Source: Pengzhenrongella frigida
GTDB lineage: Bacteria; Actinomycetota; Actinomycetes; Actinomycetales; Cellulomonadaceae
Length of the DNA stretch: 64,000 bases
Assembly: GCF_004168625.1 (NCBI RefSeq)
Contig: NZ_SDWW01000013.1
Span: forward strand, 29,564-93,563
Direction: 5' to 3'
The notes under the pieces are model-generated. The model was given only the letters and a program-made list of their open reading frames with translations, searched no databases and was not told the origin of the DNA. Of this stretch, positions 45,643-52,934 are shown one piece after another (position 1 is the stretch's first letter; each line of letters starts with the position of its first letter). The translations under genes were made by a program, and so were the position numbers.

Positions 45643-45978
45643 ATGACCGATCAGACCCAGGATGACCCGCTCTTGGGGATCTTCGCTCCCCTCGCCGTCG
45701 CGGCTCCCGCATCCACCGCGCCGGCACGACGGACCGACGTGCTCGGCTGGGTCTCCCTGATCGCCGGCCTGTGCGGGTTTAGCCTGGTGCCGCTGCTCGG
45801 CTCGATCGTCGCGATCATCACGGGGCACCTGGCCCTCGCCCAGGCCCCGTACCCCGATGCGGCGGGATCGAACCTTGCACGGGCCGGGCTCTGGCTCGGG
45901 TATCTCGCGCTCGCCCTGCTCGTCCTGGGCGTGACGGCATACCTGCTGATCATCTTCGTGAGGAGCAGTACGCAGTAG
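45643..45978 (+). CDS. DUF4190-domain membrane protein
   Basis: 111 residues. An acidic Pro/Ala N-terminus, then two membrane helices around VLGWVSLIAGLCGFSLVPLLGSIVAIITGHLAL and GLWLGYLALALLVLGVTAYLLIIF, the DUF4190 pattern. Function unknown. The next gene starts immediately after the stop. Confidence 0.82.
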   Translation: MTDQTQDDPLLGIFAPLAVAAPASTAPARRTDVLGWVSLIAGLCGFSLVPLLGSIVAIITGHLALAQAPYPDAAGSNLARAGLWLGYLALALLVLGVTAYLLIIFVRSSTQ

Positions 45979-47238
45979 GTGGAGACCCAAGTGACTGCCG
46001 GGCACCGCGAGGTGACCCGACCGGCCCGGTCGCGCCGGTCGTTGTGGATCGCGTTCGCCGGCGTGCACGCCTGGCTCGCGTTCGTGGGGATCGTCTGGAT
46101 TCCCCAGCGGGCCTTCTGGGACCTCGACCTGTACCGGTACTGGGTCGCGGTCGGGCTCGACGCCAACACGTGGCCCGTGCTCGACGGTCCCTGGGTCTAC
46201 CCGGTCGGGGCGCTGGTGCCGATGCTCGTGCCGGCGGTCGTCAGCACGACGTCCACGGCCGGGTACGCGCTCGGCTGGTGCGTGCTGGTCACGGCCCTCG
46301 ATGCGGTCGCGGTCGCGGCCCTGGCCCGCCGGGGGCGCTCGGGCGCGTGGTGGTGGCTCGCGTTCCTCGTGCTGCTCGGGCCGGTCGCCGTCGGGCGGAT
46401 CGACGCGATCCTCGCCCCGATCGTCGTCGTCGCGCTGCTCACCGCGCGCGAACGCCCGCGGGTGGCGGCCGCGCTGCTGACCGCGGGTGCCTGGATCAAG
46501 GTCGCGCCGGGGGTGGTCCTGCTGCCGTTGGTGATGATCGTGCGCCGACCCGTGCGCGACGTCGTCGTGCCCGCCGCCCTGGTCTGCGCGGGGGTCGTCG
46601 GGGCCGTCGCCGCCGCCGGGGGGCTCGGCCACGTGGCGAGCTTCCTCCAGGAGCAGGACGCGCGCGGGCTGCAGGTCGAGGCCGTCGCCGCAAGTCCCTG
46701 GGTCCTGGCCTCGCTGGTGCGCGACGACGTGGCGATCGTGCTCAACGACGAGCTCATCACCTGGGAGATCGTCGGGCCGGGCACGATCGGCGCCGCCCGG
46801 ACGCTCGACGTCGTGCTCCCGCTGGCCGTCGCCGCCCTGGCGCTGCTGCTGTGGCGCGCGCGCTCGCGGCCCGTCGACGTGCTCGTCTGGGGCTCGCTCG
46901 CGCTGACCACGCTGCTGATCGTCGTCAACAAGGTCGGCTCGCCGCAGTACGTGGGCTGGCTCGCGCCGCCGATCGCGGTCGCGCTCGCGATCCGCACCGC
47001 CTGGCCCGACGACGCCGCCGGCGCGCGCTCCCGCGCCGTGCTGCCCTGGGCCGCGGGCACCGTCTTGGTGATCGCGGCCCTGACGCAGCTCGTCTTCCCG
47101 CTGGCCTACAGCTCGCTCCTGACCGGCGGGGCGGCCGCGTCCACCGTGCTCGTCGTGCGCAACCTGGGACTCGTCGCCGTGCTGGTCGGTGCGTGCGTGA
47201 TGCTCGCGATGCCGGGCTCCACCACCCGGACGCGTTGA
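45979..47238 (+). CDS. GT-C fold glycosyltransferase family 87-like protein
   Basis: 419 residues, ten or more membrane spans. An early WDLDLYRYW motif in the first external loop is the DxD-type acidic site of polyprenyl-phosphate-sugar-dependent transferases (DUF2029/GT87). Likely to attach mannose or another sugar to a wall glycan from a lipid-linked donor. The donor and acceptor are not indicated. The GTG at 45979 directly follows the DUF4190 stop (no spacer), so it is translated by coupling. Confidence 0.83.
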   Translation: METQVTAGHREVTRPARSRRSLWIAFAGVHAWLAFVGIVWIPQRAFWDLDLYRYWVAVGLDANTWPVLDGPWVYPVGALVPMLVPAVVSTTSTAGYALGWCVLVTALDAVAVAALARRGRSGAWWWLAFLVLLGPVAVGRIDAILAPIVVVALLTARERPRVAAALLTAGAWIKVAPGVVLLPLVMIVRRPVRDVVVPAALVCAGVVGAVAAAGGLGHVASFLQEQDARGLQVEAVAASPWVLASLVRDDVAIVLNDELITWEIVGPGTIGAARTLDVVLPLAVAALALLLWRARSRPVDVLVWGSLALTTLLIVVNKVGSPQYVGWLAPPIAVALAIRTAWPDDAAGARSRAVLPWAAGTVLVIAALTQLVFPLAYSSLLTGGAAASTVLVVRNLGLVAVLVGACVMLAMPGSTTRTR

Positions 47239-47240
47239 GG

Positions 47241-48188
47241 TCAGCCGAGCTGCGGCGCGACCTCGCGCGCGACCAGGTCGAGGTGGTCGAGGTCGTGCAG
47301 GTCGAGCACCTGCAGGTACACCCGGGTGGCTCCGGCCTTCGCGAGCTCCGCGAGGGTGTCCACGATCTCCGCGGGCGTGCCCGCGACGCCGCTCGCCCGC
47401 AGCTCGGCCGGGTCCCGACCGATCCGCGCGGCCCGACGCGACACCTCGGCGTCGTCGGCCCCGGCGCACAGCACGAGCGCCGCCGAGTAGACCAGGTCGT
47501 CCGGGTCGCGACCCACGGCCGTGCACGCGTCCCGGACCGCCGCGAACCGGGCCGCGATCTCGTTCTTCGGGGCGAAGGCGGTGTTGAACTCGGACGCGAA
47601 CCGGGCCGCGAGCGCGGGCGTCCGGCGCGGGCCGTGGCCCCCGACGATGATCGGCACCCCGGCGCGGGCGGGATCCTGGGCGAGCCGCTGGACGGGCTTG
47701 GGCAGGGCCGGCGAGTCGGTGAGCGTGTAGTGCTCGCCGGCGAAGCTGAAACGCTCACCCACTGGTGTGCCCCACAGGCCGGAGACGATCTCGAGCTGCT
47801 CGGTCAGCAGGCCGAACCGCTTGGGCGGGAACGGGATCCCGTACGCGGCGTGCTCGTCGGCGAACCAGCCCGCGCCGAGCCCGAGCTCGACCCGGCCGCC
47901 GGACATCTGGTCGACCTGCGCGACCTGGATGGCGAGCACACCGGGATGGCGGAACGTCGCGGACGTGACGAGCGTGCCGAGCCGGATCCGGGACGTCTCG
48001 CGCGCGAGCCCCGCCAGCGTGGTCCAGGCGTCGGTCGGGCCGGGCAGCGGATCGCCGTCGCCCATCCGCAGGTAGTGGTCGGACCGGAAGAAGGCATCGA
48101 AGCCGAGGGTCTCGGTGGCCTGCGCCAGGGTGAGGAGGTCGTCGTAGCTGGCGCCCTGCTGCGGTTCGGTGAAGATGCGAAGTTCCAT
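47241..48188 (-). CDS. LLM class F420-dependent oxidoreductase-like protein
   Basis: 315 residues of the luciferase-like superfamily: MELRIFTEPQQGASYDDLL, GFDAFFRSDHYLRMGDGDPLPGPTDAWTTLAGLARET, RIRLGTLVTSATFRHPGVLA and VELGLGAGWFADEHAAYGIPFP are typical of F420-using mycobacterial/actinomycete members. Substrate unknown. It is convergent with the glycosyltransferase gene (2-base gap) and divergent from the DUF1684 gene. Confidence 0.92.
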   Translation of the reverse strand: MELRIFTEPQQGASYDDLLTLAQATETLGFDAFFRSDHYLRMGDGDPLPGPTDAWTTLAGLARETSRIRLGTLVTSATFRHPGVLAIQVAQVDQMSGGRVELGLGAGWFADEHAAYGIPFPPKRFGLLTEQLEIVSGLWGTPVGERFSFAGEHYTLTDSPALPKPVQRLAQDPARAGVPIIVGGHGPRRTPALAARFASEFNTAFAPKNEIAARFAAVRDACTAVGRDPDDLVYSAALVLCAGADDAEVSRRAARIGRDPAELRASGVAGTPAEIVDTLAELAKAGATRVYLQVLDLHDLDHLDLVAREVAPQLG

Positions 48189-48274
48189 GCGGACCAGACT
48201 TTCACGCCCGACGACCGGTACGGGCCACCCGAAACCGTCGCCCCGACGGCCCGAGAACTGGCAGGCTACGTGCG

Positions 48275-48988
48275 ATGACCGCCCCGCCGAACGCACCCTT
48301 GCGCGACGCCCTCGCGGTGCTCGACTGGCGCCGGCGCACCGCAGCGAGCTACCGCGACGTCCGCCGGCTCGCCGCGACCGATCCGGCCGCCGCGCACGGC
48401 GGCTGGGTCGAGCGCCGCGACGAGATGTTCGCCGACCACCCGGCTTCCCCGCTGCTCCCGGCCGATCGCGCCCGCTTCACCGGGCTGCCGGTCCAGCGCT
48501 ACGACCCCGCGTTCCGGTTCGAGGTCACGGTCGAGCCGGCCGAGCCGGCCACGTTCGCCACGGCGACCGGGACCGACGGCGTCGTCGAGTTCGACCGGGT
48601 CGGGCGGGTGCGCCTGGGTGACCTCGGCTCGCTCGACGTGTGGCTGCTGCGCTCGTACGGCGGCGGACTGTTCGTGCCGGTGAAGGACGCCCTCGCCGGG
48701 TCCGGCGGCGGCACGTACGGCGGCGGGAGGTACGTCCTGGACACCATCAAGGGGGCCGACCTCGGCGGGCGCACCGATCCGGACCCGGGGTCGAGCCCTC
48801 CGTCGGGCACCCTCGTGATCGACCTGAACTTCGCGTACAGCCCGTCGTGCGCCTACGACCCGGCCTGGGCCTGCCCGCTCGCCCCGCCCGGAAACGTGCT
48901 CGCCGCGCCGGTCCCTGTCGGTGAGCGGATCGCCGAGTCCCGCACGGTTTCGGGCCTGCGCCCGGGGACGGCAGACTCGTCGCCATGA
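48275..48988 (+). CDS. DUF1684 protein
   Basis: 237 residues. DUF1684 signatures are LDWRRRTAASYRDVRR, RDEMFADHPASPLLP and the C-terminal TLVIDLNFAYSPSCAYDPAWACPLAPPGNVL (CAYDP...ACPLAP). The fold is not assigned to an enzyme; the Cys/Asp/Tyr residues are strictly conserved in the family and could form a site. Its end overlaps the next gene by four bases (ATGA). Confidence 0.9.
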   Translation: MTAPPNAPLRDALAVLDWRRRTAASYRDVRRLAATDPAAAHGGWVERRDEMFADHPASPLLPADRARFTGLPVQRYDPAFRFEVTVEPAEPATFATATGTDGVVEFDRVGRVRLGDLGSLDVWLLRSYGGGLFVPVKDALAGSGGGTYGGGRYVLDTIKGADLGGRTDPDPGSSPPSGTLVIDLNFAYSPSCAYDPAWACPLAPPGNVLAAPVPVGERIAESRTVSGLRPGTADSSP

Positions 48989-49851
48989 GCACCGCGGGGG
49001 TCCGGAGTGCGATCACGGCGATGTGGGTGTGGGACAACGCCGTGAGCCCCGCCGACGACGACGAGGGGCGGGGGTACGCCCCGGCCTCACCCGACCGGCT
49101 GGCCGCGTTCGCCACCGCCGGCGAGCTGCAGGAGGTCTACCTCGCGGCGCCGTCGGCCGGGAGCGAGGGGCCGGTCGCGGAGTCGTTCGGTGAGACCTGC
49201 GGGACGCTGCACGCCGTCGGCGTCGAGGTCAGCGCTCTCGGCGGCGACGCCGAGTGGCTCGCGGCGCCCGGCCTCGTGGAACCCTGGCTCGCCCACGCGC
49301 GGGGCCTGGGGTCGTTCGACCGGGTGCAGCTCGCCGTCGAACCCTGGGCCCTGCCGGGCTGGGCGGCGAGCAAGACCGCCGCCCTCGCCGAGGTGCTCAC
49401 CCTGCTCGACCGGACCCGATCCGCCGGGAACGGGCTGCCCGTGGACATCGCGGTGCCCTGGTGGCTCGCGCACGAGCCGTTCACCGACCTCACCGCCCCC
49501 GAGGGCACGACGATGCTCGAGGACGCGACGATGCTCGACGCCGTCCTCGCCCGCGCCGACCGCGTGTCGATCCTCGCGCTCGCTGATCACGCCAGCGGCC
49601 CCGACGGGATCCTCGCGCTCGCCTCGCGCGCGGTGCGGGCCGCGGTCACCGCGGGCCGCGAGTTCACCATCGGGGTGGAGACGTGCTCCCCCGAGGTCGC
49701 GGGCGGGGCGCAGTTCACCTTCTTCGACGAGGGGCCGGTCGGCCTGCTCCGGGAGGCCGGGCTCGTTCGCGCCCGGCTGGGCGAGGTCGCCGGGTACCGG
49801 GGCGTGGCCGTGTCCGACCACCGGGCCTGGCGGCGGCTGCTCGGCGTCTGA
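48985..49851 (+). CDS. Unknown protein, TIM-barrel-like, coupled to DUF1684
   Basis: 288 residues, not recognised. The succession of MWVWDNA at the start, VYLAAPS, VSALGGDAEWL, VQLAVEPWALPGW, VDIAVPWWLAHEPF, VSILALADHASGP, FTIGVETCSP and GVAVSDHRAW looks like the beta strands of an eight-stranded barrel of the glycoside-hydrolase kind, with two acidic residues on strands (Glu in VEPW, Glu in GVETC). No signal peptide. Translational coupling to DUF1684 implies a common pathway. Confidence 0.72.
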   Translation: MSTAGVRSAITAMWVWDNAVSPADDDEGRGYAPASPDRLAAFATAGELQEVYLAAPSAGSEGPVAESFGETCGTLHAVGVEVSALGGDAEWLAAPGLVEPWLAHARGLGSFDRVQLAVEPWALPGWAASKTAALAEVLTLLDRTRSAGNGLPVDIAVPWWLAHEPFTDLTAPEGTTMLEDATMLDAVLARADRVSILALADHASGPDGILALASRAVRAAVTAGREFTIGVETCSPEVAGGAQFTFFDEGPVGLLREAGLVRARLGEVAGYRGVAVSDHRAWRRLLGV

Positions 49852-49882
49852 CCGACCGCACGTCGACCGTTCGACCTGCGCC

Positions 49883-50965
49883 CTACTCGCAGCCGACGCC
49901 GTCCCCGTCCCCGTCCAGGTGGGCGGCGTACCCGGGCTCACCGACGTGGACCGGGGCCGCGCCCGCGGCCCGGGCTGCGGCGCAGTTCTCGAAGGCGGCC
50001 TCCGCGGGGGCCGGGACGGGTGCCGCGTCCGGGGCCGGGGCCGGCTCCGCTGGTGCTGGTGCTGGAGCCGGTGCGGCTGCTGCTGCGGCAGGAGGCGCGA
50101 CCCCGGTCGGCAGCGGCTGGTCCGGGCACGTCGACAGGACGCCGACCATGGCGTCCCGCTCGGCCTGGGTCACCCAGAGTCCGTAGGCGTACTTCACGCC
50201 GACCTGGCGGGCCACGTACTCGCAGCGGAACGGCTTGTTCGGCGGCAGCCAGGTGGCGGTGTCACCGTCGCTCTTGCGCGCGTTGAGCGGGCCGTCGACG
50301 GCGAGCAGGTTGCGGAAGTCGTTGGCGAACTGGGCGCGCGTGGCCGCGTCCCACTGCTGGGCGCCCTTCTGCCAGGAGTCCGACAGCGCGACCACGTGGT
50401 CGATCTGCACCGCGCTCGAGGTCGACTCGCCGCGTCGGAACGCGATCGCCTGGCCGCTGTACGGATCCGCGAGGTCCCCCGTGAGCACCACGCAGTCGTT
50501 CGTACCCGGCTTGTGCACGATGTTGGTGAGGTCGCGATCCAGGACGTCGTTGCGCTGGTCACAGCCGTTGCGGTCGGTGTCCTGCCAGCTGGCCCCGTAC
50601 TGGTCGCGGGCGTACCCCGTCTTCGGCGCACGCCCCTTGACCTCGAGCAGCAGCGCCGTCGCGAGCGCACCCTGCGCGGCGGTGCCCGGCTCCGGCGCCG
50701 CGGAGGCCGCCGGGGGCGCACCGGGGGCTGCCTGCGCGGCCGACGACGACGCGTCGTCGGGCAGGGGCGCCGTCGGGCTCGACCCGGTGGCGCTCGTGGT
50801 GGTCGAGAGGGCGGGGGTGGTGCCCTGCGCGGGCGCGCACCCGACGAGGACCCCGACCAGGCAGGCCGCCACCAGGCTCGCGAACCCGGCCGTCCGCGCC
50901 GTCGGCCGCGCCGCCCGGGTGCCCGAGGTCGGACGGCGGTTCCCCGAGGGGTGGGTGATCGGCAC
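49883..50965 (-). CDS. Secreted HNH/DUF1524-type nuclease with excalibur motif
   Basis: 360 residues. Lipoprotein-type signal (ACLVGVLVGC), a Ser/Ala/Pro linker, a GmrSD C-terminal/DUF1524 HNH domain (DRDLTNIVHKPGTNDCVVLTGDL, AVQIDHVVALSDSWQKGAQQW, LNARKSDGDTATWLPPN), a Pro/Ala linker and an excalibur calcium motif at the very end (DGDGDGVGCE). It would cut extracellular DNA or RNA at the surface. The GTG at 50965 is chosen because it opens the signal peptide. Confidence 0.9.
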   Translation of the reverse strand: MPITHPSGNRRPTSGTRAARPTARTAGFASLVAACLVGVLVGCAPAQGTTPALSTTTSATGSSPTAPLPDDASSSAAQAAPGAPPAASAAPEPGTAAQGALATALLLEVKGRAPKTGYARDQYGASWQDTDRNGCDQRNDVLDRDLTNIVHKPGTNDCVVLTGDLADPYSGQAIAFRRGESTSSAVQIDHVVALSDSWQKGAQQWDAATRAQFANDFRNLLAVDGPLNARKSDGDTATWLPPNKPFRCEYVARQVGVKYAYGLWVTQAERDAMVGVLSTCPDQPLPTGVAPPAAAAAAPAPAPAPAEPAPAPDAAPVPAPAEAAFENCAAARAAGAAPVHVGEPGYAAHLDGDGDGVGCE

Positions 50966-51136
50966 GCCGCCAGCGTGCCGCGTGCCGACCGGATCTCCTC
51001 GCCGGGCGCGCCGCCCGGCGGCGATGGACCTGAGAAAGTGCCGTTTTCGTGCAGGTTTGTGCTCGCGTCGGACTCAGTCGCCGCCCCCTGCCACGCCGGT
51101 AGGGTGACGACCCGGCAACGAAAGGGACCATCGCTC

Positions 51137-51562
51137 ATGAACCCGCTCGTGTGGATCGCACCAACCTGCCTCTTCCTCGCGGCGGCCTGCTTCATCGTCG
51201 GCGGACGGCTCGTCCACCGAGCGCGCAGGGTGGACCGGGTGCAGCTGCCCGCGCGGCTCCGCAGCCGGGTCTGGCTCGGCCCGGGATACTCGCTCGTGCT
51301 CGAGTACCCCGGTCCGGACGGACAGCCGCGGATCGGATCGGCGTTCGCGTTCATCCGCCGAGGGCTCGGGGCCACGCCGGCTTTCGGCGGCTGGGTCTGG
51401 GTGAACCGCGCGGATCCGGCCGACGTCATGACCCGACCGGGCGGGCGCACGGCCCCGGGCGGAACCGTCCTGATCGGTGGCGCCATCTTCCTGTTCGCCA
51501 GCCTCGGCACCGGGCTCGCCGCGGTGATCGTGGCGAGCACCTCCGCCATCGGCGGCCCGTGA
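51137..51562 (+). CDS. Hypothetical two-helix membrane protein
   Basis: 141 residues. Helix 1 (3-24, CLFLAAACFIVGG), a soluble loop (VWLGPGYSLVLEYPGPDGQPRIG) resembling a small beta domain, and helix 2 at the end (VLIGGAIFLFASLGTGLAAVIV). It is like DUF3592-type small membrane proteins but I cannot assign it. AAAGGGA precedes the ATG at 51137, and TAGGGT stands about 30 bases further up. The stop overlaps the next gene by four bases. Confidence 0.72.
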   Translation: MNPLVWIAPTCLFLAAACFIVGGRLVHRARRVDRVQLPARLRSRVWLGPGYSLVLEYPGPDGQPRIGSAFAFIRRGLGATPAFGGWVWVNRADPADVMTRPGGRTAPGGTVLIGGAIFLFASLGTGLAAVIVASTSAIGGP

Positions 51563-52182
51563 CCCCACCGAGCGCATCGTCGCCCGAGGTCGTGCCACCG
51601 CGCCCGCGCCCCGCTCGTGCTCGGCGCCGCACCACCCGCGGCGATCGCGAGATTCTGGCCCTGGGTGCCGTCGCGCTGGTTGGCTGGCTGGCGTTCCGCA
51701 TCGTCGGCGGGCACGCCCGGCTGGCCGAGACCCTGTTCGTGACCTGGTCGCTGTCCGCCGGTCAGGTGTACGCGATCCTCGCCTGCTCCGCGGCGCTGCC
51801 GGTCCTTGCCTGGTTCGAGCTGATGCGCGTGCTTCCGCTGCTGCCCTGGCAGGGTCTGACCGACCGGGTCCGGCCCCGGATGCGGGCGGCAGCGCTCGCC
51901 ACCGTCCCGGTCGCCCTGCTGATCGACGCGCCGGGCAAGTACGGCGCGTCCGGGTGGTCGGATCGGCTCGTCGTCCACCTCGGGTACGTGCTGGGGACCA
52001 CCGAGGTCGTCGCGAGCGTCACGATCTTGGTCGCGGCCCTGCCGACGCTGTTCGTGACCGTCTTCCTGGGCCTGTGGCTGTCCTCGCATCCCGGTCGCGG
52101 CTGGACGACGGCGGCCTACGTCGGCGTCGTGGCGTGGCTGACCGGGGTCGCGTTCCTCGGGTGGGCGATCGGACCGCTGTGA
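51559..52182 (+). CDS. Hypothetical multi-span membrane protein
   Basis: 207 residues from a GTG overlapping the upstream stop. A Pro/Arg-rich cytoplasmic start (PPRPRPARARRRTTRGDRE) is followed by about five membrane helices (ILALGAVALVGWLAF, VYAILACSAALPVLAWFELM, TEVVASVTILVAALPTLFVTVFLGLWL, AAYVGVVAWLTGVAFLGWAIG). Not recognised. It is probably in operon with the gene at 51137. Confidence 0.72.
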   Translation: MTPPSASSPEVVPPRPRPARARRRTTRGDREILALGAVALVGWLAFRIVGGHARLAETLFVTWSLSAGQVYAILACSAALPVLAWFELMRVLPLLPWQGLTDRVRPRMRAAALATVPVALLIDAPGKYGASGWSDRLVVHLGYVLGTTEVVASVTILVAALPTLFVTVFLGLWLSSHPGRGWTTAAYVGVVAWLTGVAFLGWAIGPL

Positions 52183-52246
52183 GGCGGCGGTCGTCGTCGG
52201 GCACGTCGACGGCACGACGGTGCGCAGCGTCACACCCGGTTCCCTG

Positions 52247-52277
52247 ACCGATCGGTTGACACCTGACCGATCGGTCA
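52247..52277. promoter_or_regulatory. Double TetR operator with TTGACA -35 box
   Basis: ACCGATCGGT occurs twice, 52247-52256 and 52266-52275, 19 bp centre to centre; the second sits in a perfect 14-bp palindrome (TGACCGATCGGTCA, 52264-52277). A consensus -35 TTGACA lies between them at 52256-52261. Binding of the TetR product would block its own promoter. Confidence 0.75.
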
Positions 52278-52291
52278 CGCACGCTGGGTCC

Positions 52292-52855
52292 ATGCTTCGT
52301 CGTACCGGTGCAGACACCAAGCGCGAGATCCTGGCAGCCGCCACCAGGCTGTTCAGCGACCACGGCTACCGGGGTACCTCGCTGGCCGACATCGCACACG
52401 AGATCGGCTACTCCAAGGCCTCGGTCCTGTATCACTTCGCCAGCAAGGAAGCCCTCCTCGCGGAGCTGATCGCCCCCGCAGCCGCCGACCTGCAGGCGCT
52501 GCTGGAACGGGTGAGCGATCTGCCCGTGCCGCAGGCCCGCAGGTCCGTCATCGAGGGCTTCGCCGCCCTGACGGTCACCCACCGGGATGCGGTCACGATC
52601 ATGCAGACCGGGGAGCGCCTCGTGCTGGAGGATCCGCACTTCCGCGCCATCGGGCCGCTGTACGAACGGCTCCTCGGCGTGCTGGAGGGCGACGAGCACG
52701 ACGCCGAGGCCCGGGTCGCGGCCTTCATGGTCGTCGTCGGCACCGCCTTTGCGTGCACCGGCCGCGCCGACCTGCCGCCCGAGCAGCTGCAGCCCGCGCT
52801 GGTCGCCGTGGCGCTGCGAGCGCTCGGCCTGCCGGCGGACGCGCCCCCGGGCTGA
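52292..52855 (+). CDS. TetR-family transcriptional regulator
   Basis: 187 residues. The N-terminal helix-turn-helix reads REILAAATRLFSDHGYRGTSLADIAHEIGYSKASVLYHFASKEALL, classical TetR; the C-terminal ligand domain has no recognisable subfamily. It is read from an ATG at 52292 downstream of its operator. The MMPL transporter gene follows 79 bases later and is the likely target. Confidence 0.93.
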   Translation: MLRRTGADTKREILAAATRLFSDHGYRGTSLADIAHEIGYSKASVLYHFASKEALLAELIAPAAADLQALLERVSDLPVPQARRSVIEGFAALTVTHRDAVTIMQTGERLVLEDPHFRAIGPLYERLLGVLEGDEHDAEARVAAFMVVVGTAFACTGRADLPPEQLQPALVAVALRALGLPADAPPG

Positions 52856-52934
52856 CCGCCACCCCCCACCTTCACCCGTCTTCTGCTTTCCCACCCTCGT
52901 CTCGGACGACCGGTCCTCACCTCTTGGAGTTCAC

